From Mucilaginibacter ginsenosidivorax (GTDB lineage: Bacteria > Bacteroidota > Bacteroidia > Sphingobacteriales > Sphingobacteriaceae), in the NCBI RefSeq assembly GCF_007971525.1, contig NZ_CP042437.1, positions 3,906,001 to 3,970,000 on the forward strand: a stretch of DNA of 64,000 nucleotides, written 5' to 3'. Positions 16,982-25,372 of this stretch are shown here, piece by piece; positions within the stretch are counted from its first letter, which is position 1, and every line of letters begins with the position of its first letter. The notes beneath the pieces are model-generated. The model ran no database searches and was not told the DNA's origin. It saw only the letters and a program-made list of their open reading frames with translations. Both the position numbers and the translations under genes were made by a program.

Positions 16982-18001
16982 CTAATGAACCAGTGAACCA
17001 ATGAACGTTTCCGCAAACAACCTGTACGATTTCAGCTTCGCTTCGCTATCATAAATGTGCGATGTTGCCATAATCTCGTCCACCCCGTTCTCTTCCACAA
17101 AATCGGTTAGGGCCGCTGTAATTTTTTGCTTGCTGCCTATGAACGAGTAAGCCAGCATCTGCATCACGGCTTCCTCTTCAAACACGTTCCAGATGTGGGC
17201 CATGCTTTCAACCGGGGGTTGCAGCAGGCGACGTTTGCCGGTAACAATGCCCATAAACATTTGCTTAACGCTGGTGGCCAGGTATTCGGCTTCCTCGTCG
17301 GTATCGGCGGCTACTACGTTTACGCAGGCCATTACGTAGGGCTGCTGCAACACGGCCGAAGGTTTAAAGTTATCCCGGTATATTTTAATAGCCTCTTTAA
17401 AGTAGGCCGGCGCAAAGTGACTGGCGAAGGCATAGGGCAAACCCTTGGCCGCGGCAAGCCGGGCGCTATCCGTGCTCGACCCTAATATCCATATCGGTAC
17501 CTCCAGCCCCTCGCCGGGAATGGCGCGAACCTTGGCATCGGCGTTATCGACCGAAAAATATTTTTGCAGCGCCTCCACATCCCGCGGGAAGTAAAACGAC
17601 GCGTTCATGTTCTCGCCCCTGATGGCCATGGCGGTAACCTGGTCGGTGCCGGGGGCGCGGCCAAGGCCAAGGTCAATCCGGTTGGGGTAAAGGGTAGCCA
17701 GGGTGCCAAACTGCTCGGCCACCACCAGCGGCGAATGATTAGGCAGCATAATCCCGCCCGAACCCACGCGGATTGTCTGCGTATTGCCCGCCACATAACC
17801 AATTAGTAATGATGTGGCCGAACTTGCCACCGCAATCATATTATGATGCTCGGCAAACCAGTAACGCGTATAGCCCAGCTGCTCGGCCTGCCGCGCGTTC
17901 TGCAGGCTCAACCGGTAAGTATCGGCAATAGGGTGCCCCTCAACCACGGTAGCCAAATCAAGTACCGAATAAGCCAGCTTATCCAATGTTTTTAAACTCA
18001 T
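16982..18001 (-). CDS. LLM-class flavin-dependent oxidoreductase
   Basis: A 339-residue luciferase-like monooxygenase with a TIM-barrel fold. Recognisable blocks are RYWFAEHHNM (about 45-54), the RVGSGGIMLPNHSPLVVAEQFGTL strand (about 76-99) and RIDLGLGRAPGTD (about 107-119). These proteins use reduced FMN; this subgroup (MsnO8-like) has no fixed substrate. The last residues FIGSLVH and the stop are encoded by the AATGAACCA low-complexity repeat that follows the gene, so the native C terminus may have been replaced. No linked flavin reductase is visible. Confidence 0.85.
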   Translation of the reverse strand: MSLKTLDKLAYSVLDLATVVEGHPIADTYRLSLQNARQAEQLGYTRYWFAEHHNMIAVASSATSLLIGYVAGNTQTIRVGSGGIMLPNHSPLVVAEQFGTLATLYPNRIDLGLGRAPGTDQVTAMAIRGENMNASFYFPRDVEALQKYFSVDNADAKVRAIPGEGLEVPIWILGSSTDSARLAAAKGLPYAFASHFAPAYFKEAIKIYRDNFKPSAVLQQPYVMACVNVVAADTDEEAEYLATSVKQMFMGIVTGKRRLLQPPVESMAHIWNVFEEEAVMQMLAYSFIGSKQKITAALTDFVEENGVDEIMATSHIYDSEAKLKSYRLFAETFIGSLVH

Positions 18002-18140
18002 ACCACAAATTTAACCCTAAACCCCGCAGCAATGCGAGGGCCGGTGGCAGATATGACTTTGGCTAAACAATAGCCCTACGTCACCGTCATACGGGGGTAA
18101 AAAACGGGGGGGATGAAGGAAAAACAACGTATATCGCATG

Positions 18141-18331
18141 GCGGCGACGACTCACCCGGCGAGGTTGCGCCCGCCACCCTCTCTCTCGGCTTCGCCGGAA
18201 AGAGGGGCTTGAACGGTGGATATTATAATTGAAAAGCAACCAACCAGATAATGAATTTTCAAGCCCCTCTTTCCGGCGAAGCCGAGAGAGAGGGTGGCGG
18301 GCGCAGCCTCGCCGGGTGAGTCTTAGCCCGC
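18141..18331. repeat. GACTCACCC dispersed inverted repeat, copy C
   Basis: The best preserved copy: the block at 18146-18213 is repeated almost perfectly in reverse complement at 18259-18325, with an A/T-rich centre of about 45 bp. Arms include GACTCACCCGGCGAGG and CCTCGCCGGGTGAGTC. Folded as RNA it would form a stem of about 60 bp. Confidence 0.75.
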
Positions 18332-18366
18332 GTTCAAAGCCAATGTTTATGTGTCAAAAAATCCCA

Positions 18367-18400
18367 GACTTACGAAGTTTTAAAAACTTCGTAAGTCTTT
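18367..18400 (-). terminator. Palindromic terminator-like hairpin
   Basis: GACTTACGAAGTTTT against AAAACTTCGTAAGTC, a 15-bp stem with a one-base centre. It lies downstream of the leftward membrane-protein gene and reads as a bidirectional terminator. The A/T step next to the stem is present on both sides. Confidence 0.55.
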
Positions 18401-18462
18401 CGCCCGCTTGTCATTCCCCTTTCAGCCTCCGCCCGCCAACCTAACCACCATCCATCAATAAA

Positions 18463-19071
18463 CTAATGAACATTAGCAAAATCCTCCGCTTTGGTAAAAT
18501 ACTCCAGCGCTAAAATCAGCAGGGTCGAGGTGGCGAAATTTACCTTTTGTATGGTGGGCAGCAGGTCCCAGTTGCTGGTGCCCCACAGGTATACGCCGTA
18601 GTAAAACAGCAGCACACAAATTATACACAGGAACTTAAACCAATGAAGCTTTGTTTTCAGGATATAAACGGTGATGATCACTATGCACGTCCAAAACAAA
18701 CTGGTTGATATAATCAGCATCAAATCGTGATAGCGGGTTACGGTTAAAAACGTAAAAACCACGTTAGCCAGCCCCAGGTATTTGAGTATAATGCCCGCGT
18801 TTTTTACAGGTATTTTGCCGGCCATATGCACAAAAAACAGCGCATAACAACAGGGGAACAGCAGCATCCCCGCATATGCCCAAATCATGGCCGGGTTTGG
18901 GGCGCCGTTTAGGGCCCTGGCGCCAAACAGGTTGCTAATAAAATTCCGGCTCCAGCTAAAGCCCACCGTAGTTTCATCAAACATGGTGCCGCCCGGGTAA
19001 AGCCCAATGGCTACCCCCATCAAAATCAGCCCGATTACTACACCAATTAAAACAGCATGTTTCTTCATCAT
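18463..19071 (-). CDS. Predicted polytopic membrane protein (DUF998-like)
   Basis: A 202-residue membrane protein with about six hydrophobic segments, near residues 5-25, 64-84, 97-110, 116-137, 145-162 and 175-190. The spacing resembles the DUF998 family but no decisive motif is visible, so I treat the function as unknown. A cluster WSRNFISNLFGARALNG lies in the first loop. The C terminus (FANVH and stop) is encoded by the start of an AATGAAC low-complexity repeat. It stands alone, upstream of the LLM oxidoreductase on the same strand but separated by repeats. Confidence 0.6.
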   Translation of the reverse strand: MMKKHAVLIGVVIGLILMGVAIGLYPGGTMFDETTVGFSWSRNFISNLFGARALNGAPNPAMIWAYAGMLLFPCCYALFFVHMAGKIPVKNAGIILKYLGLANVVFTFLTVTRYHDLMLIISTSLFWTCIVIITVYILKTKLHWFKFLCIICVLLFYYGVYLWGTSNWDLLPTIQKVNFATSTLLILALEYFTKAEDFANVH

Positions 19072-19202
19072 TTGCCCAAAGAGTAGGTTTTATAAAATTG
19101 GGTATATGATGCATTTACCGCCCCGTTGTTACCAATTTATTTTGCCTACGTCCATAAATATTTATCAGGAGGGCTGCGGGGATAGTTTGAGGCTTATAAC
19201 TA

Positions 19203-19496
19203 TTACCGGGTAAATGGCCTTCTGCTTGAATGCCTCACCCTTAATATCCGTATTTCTGTTGGTAATATCCGGTACGAAATCCGGTAGCTGTCAACTTCAA
19301 AGGCGTGGAAACTGCCATCATTGTTTTTCTTCAGTCTATCGGGTTGGTAGAGTTCTGATTTAAGGGGAAGCGACTTAATCTTTAATAAGATCCGCTGTTC
19401 AATTTTCTCAGCATAGGCAAACTGGTCGTTATCTTCCAGGTATTCAATAGCATCTATCAGCTGTTTTACAGCCAATTTATTCCATTTAATTTGCAT
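19203..19496 (-). CDS. RelE/ParE-family toxin
   Basis: A 97-residue basic protein with the RelE/ParE fold: WNKLAVKQLIDAIEYLE (residues 5-21) as the first helix and the strand-rich end FEVDSYRISYRI...EIRILRVRHSSRRP. The C-terminal Arg/His cluster is typical. ParE members poison gyrase and RelE members cut mRNA; the sequence does not separate them firmly, though the C terminus looks more ParE-like. Its start codon overlaps the stop of the upstream antitoxin gene by one base, the usual order for such pairs. Confidence 0.82.
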   Translation of the reverse strand: MQIKWNKLAVKQLIDAIEYLEDNDQFAYAEKIEQRILLKIKSLPLKSELYQPDRLKKNNDGSFHAFEVDSYRISYRILPTEIRILRVRHSSRRPFTR

Positions 19497-19735
19497 TAAA
19501 GCGCTTTTCTCCTGTTTTTAAAAAGCTGCTCCACATCGTCGTGGCTAACAAAACTCCCGGCTTCAATCGCAGCATCTGCCTGTTCAATTTCGGCATTGTA
19601 CTGGCCAATAAACGCGCTGTTAAGCTCATCGGCGTTTTTATCTACATCGGCCTGGTAGCTATAGCGCAGGCTATCCAAAAAAGCCAATAGCACTTTTTCT
19701 TCCTGTTCGTTTTTTGTGTTTACCAATACGCTCAT
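19496..19735 (-). CDS. Antitoxin of the ParE-type pair
   Basis: A 79-residue acidic protein directly upstream of and overlapping the toxin by one base. The end (about 55-79, AIEAGSFVSHDDVEQLFKNRRKAL) resembles toxin-binding tails of Bacteroidota ParD-like antitoxins, where the SHDDV motif is recurrent. The N terminus (residues 1-30) may form the DNA-binding part. Expected to neutralise the toxin and to repress the operon. Assignment rests on size, order and coupling more than on a strong domain match. Confidence 0.75.
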   Translation of the reverse strand: MSVLVNTKNEQEEKVLLAFLDSLRYSYQADVDKNADELNSAFIGQYNAEIEQADAAIEAGSFVSHDDVEQLFKNRRKAL

Positions 19736-20055
19736 AAACCAAATTTAACTAAATAAATTTAAAAAAAAACAAACCGATGGCGCCTATTGGTTTGCAGGCA
19801 CACTATTTACCACCAGCTAAGCATTTAACCTCCAACCACCAATGACTAATGACCAGTGACTAATGACGAATAATGGCGTTGCCTGCGGCCCGTGCTGTAC
19901 GTTCATACTGCACAGGCATTAGGCGCGAGGCCGGTATCCACTGCCATCACTAACGCGAACTGCGGGGAAGATTGTTGATTTGTGCTACAAATGAGCGTTG
20001 CGATTTTCATGCGGGCTACACCCCGCATTATCGGGGCGGCAGCGGCGGTAGAAGC
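19736..20055. repeat. Intergenic repeats including inverted copy of the GCGTTAGGG family
   Basis: No gene. 19826-19875 is a low-complexity series of AATGACTAATGACCAGTG type. 19872-19965 is a reverse-orientation copy of a ~90-bp dispersed repeat also present at 28402-28494 and 50142-50236, recognisable by GGCGTTGCCTGCGGCC, CATACTGCACAGGC and CACTAACGCGAA. The rest leads into the REP-like array. Confidence 0.55.
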
Positions 20056-21081
20056 GGGCGGTAGCCAACACTCAGCGCCCGCCAGGATATGTCACCCTTT
20101 CAGGGCTCTCATAAGTTATGGCGCTATAGCCACAGGGCGCTGCCCTGTGTTGGCATATCTGTCCCTTTCAGGGCCGGCAAAGTTAAAACCGGGTGGTGTA
20201 CCAAACTGCCACCCATAGCTCAGCCCTGAAAGGGCGACATCCACCTGCGATGGGCATGGCCCATCGACAAAAGCCACATCAACCAAAGCCCTGAAAGGGT
20301 GACATATCAGTTCTTTTTAGCACAGGCCTTGAACAAGGCCCCGCCTGTGCTTCACATCGCCTATAAATTCACAAGCGGCCTAACCCGCGGGCAACGACAT
20401 AACACGTGCATTAAAATGGGATAGACTGGGCGGTAGCGCATATCCAACACTTAGCGCCCGGCCAGGGATATGTCACCCTTTCAGGGCTCTCATAAGTTAT
20501 CGCGTTATAGCCACAGGGCTTTGCCCTGCGTTGGCATATTAGTCCCTTTCAGGGCCGGCAAAGTTAAAACCGGGTTGTGTACCCAACTGCCATCCGTAGT
20601 ACAGCCCTGAAAGGGCGACATCCGCCTGCGATGGGCATCGCCCATCGACAAAACCACATCAACCAAAGCCCTGAAAGGGTGACATATCAGCCCTTTTAGC
20701 ACAGGCCTTGAACAAGAGCCCGCCTGTGCTTCACATTTGCCTATAAATTCACAAGCGGCCTAACCTGCGGGCAACGACATAACACGTGCATTAAAATGGG
20801 ATAGAACTGGGCGGTAGCGCATATCCAACACTCAGCGCCCGGCCTGGGATATGTCACCCTTTCAGGGCTCTCACACGTTATTGCGTTATAGCCACAGGGC
20901 TTTGCCCTGCGTTGGCATATCTGTCCCTTTCAGGGCGGGCAAAGTTAAAACCGGGTTGTGTACCCAACTGCCATCCGTAGTACAGCCCTGAAAGGGCGAC
21001 ATCCGCCTGCGATGGGCACCGCCCATCGACAAAAGCCACATCAACCAAAGCCCTGAAAGGGTGACATATCAGTTCTTTTTT
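20056..21081. repeat. Three tandem copies of a ~375-bp REP-like palindromic unit
   Basis: Unit starts (GGGCGGTAG) are at about 20056, 20428 and 20809; the third copy is truncated after about 270 bp. Each copy holds four CCCTTTCAGGG/CCCTGAAAGGG palindromes. The outermost two form a 22-bp inverted repeat (GATATGTCACCCTTTCAGGG and its complement) enclosing about 180 bp, with two inner GCCCTGAAAGGGCGACAT-type elements, a GGGC-TGCCC hairpin and a GATGGGC-GCCCATC hairpin. Copies 2 and 3 are nearly identical, pointing to recent amplification. No RAYT-type transposase is seen in the window. Confidence 0.9.
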
Positions 21082-21318
21082 AGTGCAGGTAATAAGTATG
21101 GGCTTTGCGTGATGGCTGACCAATGCTTCACAACAGGTTTCGGCTATAAGTGGGAGAATTGACCTAACCTTCAGGCGGCCACATAAACTTTGTAGCCTTT
21201 TACAAGCCGCTATTTGATGGTGACAATACCCAACAAAGGCGCGTTGGGACACCAACAGAGGCGAACGAGCAATAAGGAAGAAAGAATATATTAATACCAC
21301 TTATTAAAAAAACATAAT

Positions 21319-21326
21319 TACATTTG
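21319..21326 (+). promoter_or_regulatory. Candidate promoter of the MazG-hypermodification pair
   Basis: TACATTTG fits the Bacteroidota -7 element exactly. It lies 113 bp upstream of the MazG start at 21440. No convincing -33 TTTG is found at the expected distance, so the call is tentative. Confidence 0.35.
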
Positions 21327-21439
21327 ATGAACCTACATCCATTATCAAATGCTCTTCTTGTTTTTGTATTCGGCACAAAGCATTGTGAATTGGCTTTCGG
21401 AACACGCGAATTATCAAAGAAATTATTAAAATTTAAAAC

Positions 21440-22324
21440 ATGGAACTTTCAACCTACCAAGAACAAGCGAAAAAAACCATTCAAAAAAATGCATCAAATA
21501 CAGAAAGCGCCGAAATAGTACCATTCCTTGGTATTATTGGCGAAGTCGGATCAGTGGTTACTCAGTTAAAAATTAAATTAAGAGTAGGCGACTCATATGT
21601 AGCGTATAAAAGAAAGCTTGGCGAAGAATTAGGGGATGTGTTGTGGTATATCTCTGCTATTGCCACACAAAATGATATAAGTTTAGAAGAAATTGCTGTT
21701 CGCAATCTTGAAAAAATCCATGATCGATTTTTAGTTGACGAATCCGAATCTTTTAAGGACTTCGATGGCGCTTTTCCAGAGGCGGAGAAATTTCCCGGTG
21801 AATTTGAAATCGAATTTATTTCATATGATGAAGATGGCAGAAAAAAGCTCAAAATTATCGATAAACGCGATGGCTTAATGATAGGCGATCCATTAACTGA
21901 TAATACTTATGAAGAAGACGGTTATAGGTATCATGATATTTTTCATTACGGCTACCTTGCTGTATTAGGTTGGTCTCCAGTTTTGAGAAAGCTATTGAAA
22001 TTGAAACGCAAAAGTGATCCTGAAATTGATGAAAATGAGGACGGAGCTAGATCTCAAATAACGGAAGAGTTGATTTCATTATTTATCTATCATCATGCAT
22101 TGGAGCATAACCTTTTGCAATACGTTTCAAGTGTAGACTCTGGGGTAATAAAACAAGTTCAAAATCTCGTCAAGAATACTGAAGTTAAGGAATGCACAGG
22201 GAAGCAGTGGGAAAAGGCGATATTAAATTCATATGAAATTTTCAACACGCTCAGAAATAATCATGGGGGGAGAGTTTTAGTAAGTAGAAAAAATAGAACT
22301 TTGATTTATCTAGGTAAAAATTAA
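21440..22324 (+). CDS. MazG-type nucleotide pyrophosphohydrolase with MazG C-terminal domain
   Basis: A 294-residue two-domain protein. The N-terminal all-alpha NTP-PPase domain (about 5-100) shows GEVGS at 34-38 and KRKLGEELGDVLWY at 57-70, giving metal ligands E35, E63 and D66; Ser38 stands where classical MazG has a second Glu. The C-terminal domain (about 150-290), with YHDIFHYGYLAVLGWSP and DENEDGARSQITEELIS, matches the MazG_C module described with DNA base hypermodification genes. Expected to hydrolyse a (modified) dNTP to the monophosphate. It is followed after 22 bp by the HMUDK-type gene. A/T-rich codon use differs from its neighbours and suggests transfer. Confidence 0.8.
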   Translation: MELSTYQEQAKKTIQKNASNTESAEIVPFLGIIGEVGSVVTQLKIKLRVGDSYVAYKRKLGEELGDVLWYISAIATQNDISLEEIAVRNLEKIHDRFLVDESESFKDFDGAFPEAEKFPGEFEIEFISYDEDGRKKLKIIDKRDGLMIGDPLTDNTYEEDGYRYHDIFHYGYLAVLGWSPVLRKLLKLKRKSDPEIDENEDGARSQITEELISLFIYHHALEHNLLQYVSSVDSGVIKQVQNLVKNTEVKECTGKQWEKAILNSYEIFNTLRNNHGGRVLVSRKNRTLIYLGKN

Positions 22325-22346
22325 CTTTACCGCCTCTTGTAATTTC

Positions 22347-23327
22347 ATGATGTTAATAATAAATAAGTTAGTTAAACCCAAAGTCTCAAATGTATATGAC
22401 ACATATTGGAAGTTCGCTGCCGAAAGGCAAAATGTTTTTTTTAACAAAATAGCGAATTTGCCCTTTTTGACAACGGATCCAATTTTACAGAATCATAAGT
22501 TTACGAACGCGTACCGCGCATCCGACCGAGTAAGCCAATATTTGATTAGAGAAGTAATCTACCAGGGAGATCAAGAGCCGAACGAGCTGTTGTTCCGCAT
22601 ATTGTTATTTAAAATTTTTAACAAAATCGAGACTTGGCAACTGCTTTTACATGAAATTGGTGAAATAACTTGGCGAAATTACAACTTCGACCGGTACGAT
22701 AAGGTGCTTAGCGAAGCAAAGAAAGCTAATGAAACGATTTATTCAGGTGCCTATATTATGGCATCTGCTAAAAGTGAATTCGGCTATGATTACAAACATC
22801 AAAATCATCTTCGTCTTATTGAACTAATGATTACTGGAAATTTATCAAATAAATTACTGGAAGCACGTTCTTTAAGTGAAATTTATGAACTGTTATTAAG
22901 CTACCCTACAATTGGACCGTTTCTCGCATATCAATATGCTATAGACATCAACTATAGTCAAATGATTGATTTTAATGAAATGGATTTTGTAGTACCAGGT
23001 CCTGGCGCAAGGGATGGTATTAGTAAATGTTTCATTGATATGGGTGATTATAGTGAAACAGAAATTATAGAATATGTTACAGACATACAAGAAAGTGAAT
23101 TCAAACGTTTAGGTATTGAATTCCGTGATCTTTTTGGGCGGCCGCTTCAATTGATTGATTGTCAGAATTTATTTTGTGAAACCGACAAGTATGCTAGGGT
23201 AGCGCACCCGGAAGCGGAGGGGCATTCTGGCAGGAAAAGGATCAAACAAATATATCGTCCGCAAAAAGGTGTGATCAATTACTGGTTTCCTCCTAAATGG
23301 GGAATTAACGAGAACCTTTTGCTCTGA
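22347..23327 (+). CDS. 5-hmdU DNA kinase helical / thymine-pyrophosphorylase-like domain protein
   Basis: A 326-residue protein of the base-hypermodification superfamily related to helix-hairpin-helix DNA glycosylases. Diagnostic blocks: TDPILQNHKFTNAYRASDRVSQYL (about 43-66), YPTIGPFLAYQYAIDINYS (186-204) and EMDFVVPGPGARDGI (211-225). In thymidine-hypermodifying phages, related domains accompany kinases or replace the pyrophosphate on 5-hydroxymethyl-dU with amino acids or polyamines. There is no P-loop here, so a kinase on its own is unlikely. Paired with the MazG gene; the pair converges on the Thoeris operon, 41 bp from the end of thsA. Confidence 0.75.
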   Translation: MMLIINKLVKPKVSNVYDTYWKFAAERQNVFFNKIANLPFLTTDPILQNHKFTNAYRASDRVSQYLIREVIYQGDQEPNELLFRILLFKIFNKIETWQLLLHEIGEITWRNYNFDRYDKVLSEAKKANETIYSGAYIMASAKSEFGYDYKHQNHLRLIELMITGNLSNKLLEARSLSEIYELLLSYPTIGPFLAYQYAIDINYSQMIDFNEMDFVVPGPGARDGISKCFIDMGDYSETEIIEYVTDIQESEFKRLGIEFRDLFGRPLQLIDCQNLFCETDKYARVAHPEAEGHSGRKRIKQIYRPQKGVINYWFPPKWGINENLLL

Positions 23328-23368
23328 AGCTTCGTCTACAACAACCTAAGTACTGCCCGTTAACCATC

Positions 23369-24820
23369 CTATATCTTTCGAATGCGCTCCAAGATTTTCA
23401 TAACAATGCTTATTAAAGCGTCATTATCTAATATCTCATCACCAATCTTATTAAATAAATCTAACAACTCTTTGTCATCTGGTAAATAGTCATCAGGATT
23501 ACCAGCAACGCGCGTCCACAGTTCCTTGGCCATTGAACCGGTACACCCGACAGGTATAGGGATTACGTTATGTTGGAGGCATATTTCAAACTCTTCCAAT
23601 ATTCCGCTTGATAGGGCAACCGAATCATCTTTTAGTTTATTGCCAAAAAAAAATAAAGCCACACCCGCGCGATCAATCATTTCGTGACGATATCCTGTCC
23701 AAACCTTATTAATCTCAGATATACCTGACTTGACTTGAGGAAAAGGTCGTAGAATTAAAAGGTCGTCGAGATTTCGGTAATTAGAATTAAGTTTATAATC
23801 TAGCGCACCATTTATTACGATACTACCGATTCCCAATCCAAAACCGGAAATGATTTTATACCCTGCTTTTGCCAACTCATAACTTAGTTTATGAATCAGA
23901 ATAATAGCATTATCTTGATTATAAGGCTCGTATGTATGAGCCGCGCCGGAAATGAAAACATTTTTTAATTTAATCCTGCGTTCAACTTCCAATAATATAT
24001 TCTCTATATCTGGATAATCTTCAACTGTTATTGCATGTATTCCATATCTTACTAAGTCTTCTATTTTAAGTTCTTGTTTAATTTTCGCGTAAAGAAATGC
24101 CTCTTTTTGTTCTTCGACATTACCTTTAAAATCACTTTCGTGAACCTTTTTGAAAAAGCAATAATGTGTTGGAGTATTTTTATTCAACAATATTTTTATT
24201 CTGCTTAAAATATACTCTAGGTTTGGGTCGTCAAAGCTAAAGCCAATGAACAGAAATGTCTTGGACAATAGATCACCTCTAAGTGCAGTAGCAAAAAAAG
24301 GCCGGTTTTCAGCATAGGTTTCGTAGTCGTCTTTGGTTAATACAGCCTCGTCTGGGCTATCCTTATCACCATGCATTTTGTAGACAATAGCATCCTTTTT
24401 CTTGATATTACTTGCAAAATCGGCGTTTCTTATCTTTACCTCTACTGTTTTCTTTTCGGCAACTAGTGAGTTCTCTATAAGTTTATCATAATTTGTTGTC
24501 CAGAAGGTAGCAATTCCTATCCGCGCAAGTAACTTGTGATTTTTGCTCCCTTCCTTAAGGGTTGTAAATTCATTCTTGATCTTATTATTGATCTTGCCTC
24601 TTGATTTTTTGTTTAAATGGTATTGGGCGAGCGAGATTAAATCGTACTCTTTATCAATATCCAAGTCGATTTCCTCTGCAAGATCTCGTAATAGCTCCCT
24701 CCAATTTACAAACCCTAGCCCTGCTGAAAGTCCCGCTCCCGCAAATATTGCTGCATCGCCATTCATAACTTCAACGGCATATTTATCAATAAAGTCTTTT
24801 TGTTGTTTTGTAAATTTCAT
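23369..24820 (-). CDS. thsA: Thoeris effector ThsA (SIR2 NADase + SLOG/STALD sensor)
   Basis: A 483-residue protein alignable from memory over its full length with Bacillus ThsA. The SIR2 domain (1-280) has AIFAGAGLS (24-32), the catalytic Asn110 in TTNYDKL and His150 in YKMHGD. The SLOG/STALD domain (about 287-480) has FISGAA, ISGFGLGIGS (324-333) and the ligand residues Arg378 (GYRHEM) and Lys395 (FGNK), equivalent to those that bind the cyclic ADP-ribose signal in characterised ThsA. Role: NAD depletion and abortive infection once the TIR signal arrives. Last gene of a tight four-gene operon; one base from the second TIR gene. Confidence 0.95.
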   Translation of the reverse strand: MKFTKQQKDFIDKYAVEVMNGDAAIFAGAGLSAGLGFVNWRELLRDLAEEIDLDIDKEYDLISLAQYHLNKKSRGKINNKIKNEFTTLKEGSKNHKLLARIGIATFWTTNYDKLIENSLVAEKKTVEVKIRNADFASNIKKKDAIVYKMHGDKDSPDEAVLTKDDYETYAENRPFFATALRGDLLSKTFLFIGFSFDDPNLEYILSRIKILLNKNTPTHYCFFKKVHESDFKGNVEEQKEAFLYAKIKQELKIEDLVRYGIHAITVEDYPDIENILLEVERRIKLKNVFISGAAHTYEPYNQDNAIILIHKLSYELAKAGYKIISGFGLGIGSIVINGALDYKLNSNYRNLDDLLILRPFPQVKSGISEINKVWTGYRHEMIDRAGVALFFFGNKLKDDSVALSSGILEEFEICLQHNVIPIPVGCTGSMAKELWTRVAGNPDDYLPDDKELLDLFNKIGDEILDNDALISIVMKILERIRKI

Positions 24821-24821
24821 C

Positions 24822-25367
24822 TTATAATTTTAGCCAATCGACAAGTGAAACCTCTCTTCCATTAGGATATACTATTTTGTAATAATCTATCGAATAATCA
24901 CCATGCTCAACTCTAGGATAGATTTGAAGATATTCATTGCCTTCCCAATCTTTACTATTCTCTGCGAGAGGCAGAATACAAATTTTATCTTTTGTTAGCT
25001 TATAAGTGTCTCCAATTCCTACCTCCCAATTGCACCATTTGGAGATTACTGCTTCATTAGTGGCCAATAGAATAAATTTGTCGTTGTCGTATATTTTTGT
25101 TTTAATTTTTGCAGCTGTAGCTCCGTTAGTCTTTTCCGGCATAGTTTCATCAGCCCAATCAACATATATCTTCAAGCCAATATTCTCGAAAAACACTTTT
25201 GCTTGTTCAACAATTGGACGATTTCGATGCGAATGAGAAAGAAATATGGAAGTAGCTGATAAAGACTTTGAAAAACTGCGTGTTTCCGTCAAATAGGTCC
25301 GCAAACCACTAACTCCTGCTTTTTGCCTCGCGGTTGCTTCGAATTGATTTTTGGTAAATATTGCCAT
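24822..25367 (-). CDS. thsB: Thoeris sensor ThsB, TIR domain (second TIR of the operon)
   Basis: A 181-residue TIR protein. The domain starts at SATSIFLSHSHRNRPIVEQ (about 38-56), with DWADETMPEKTNG as the BB-loop region and WCNWE at 111-115, which is the WxxxE motif carrying the catalytic Glu115. An extra 35-residue N-terminal helix precedes the domain. In Thoeris, ThsB senses phage and makes the cyclic ADP-ribose signal for ThsA. It lies 1 bp upstream of thsA and 5 bp after the Nmad2 gene. It belongs to a different TIR subfamily from the first TIR of the operon. Confidence 0.9.
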   Translation of the reverse strand: MAIFTKNQFEATARQKAGVSGLRTYLTETRSFSKSLSATSIFLSHSHRNRPIVEQAKVFFENIGLKIYVDWADETMPEKTNGATAAKIKTKIYDNDKFILLATNEAVISKWCNWEVGIGDTYKLTKDKICILPLAENSKDWEGNEYLQIYPRVEHGDYSIDYYKIVYPNGREVSLVDWLKL

Positions 25368-25372
25368 AATTA

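Noticed and set aside
20056..21081. CRISPR-like array of CCCTGAAAGGG elements
   Set aside because: Repeats are about 12 bp palindromes in both orientations with conserved, not unique, intervening sequence, in ~375-bp units; no cas genes nearby.
21324..21518. 64-codon frame overlapping the MazG start
   Set aside because: Out of frame with MazG, low complexity; MazG start at 21440 is well supported.
24543..24827. 94-codon antisense frame over thsA
   Set aside because: Shadow of thsA coding sequence.
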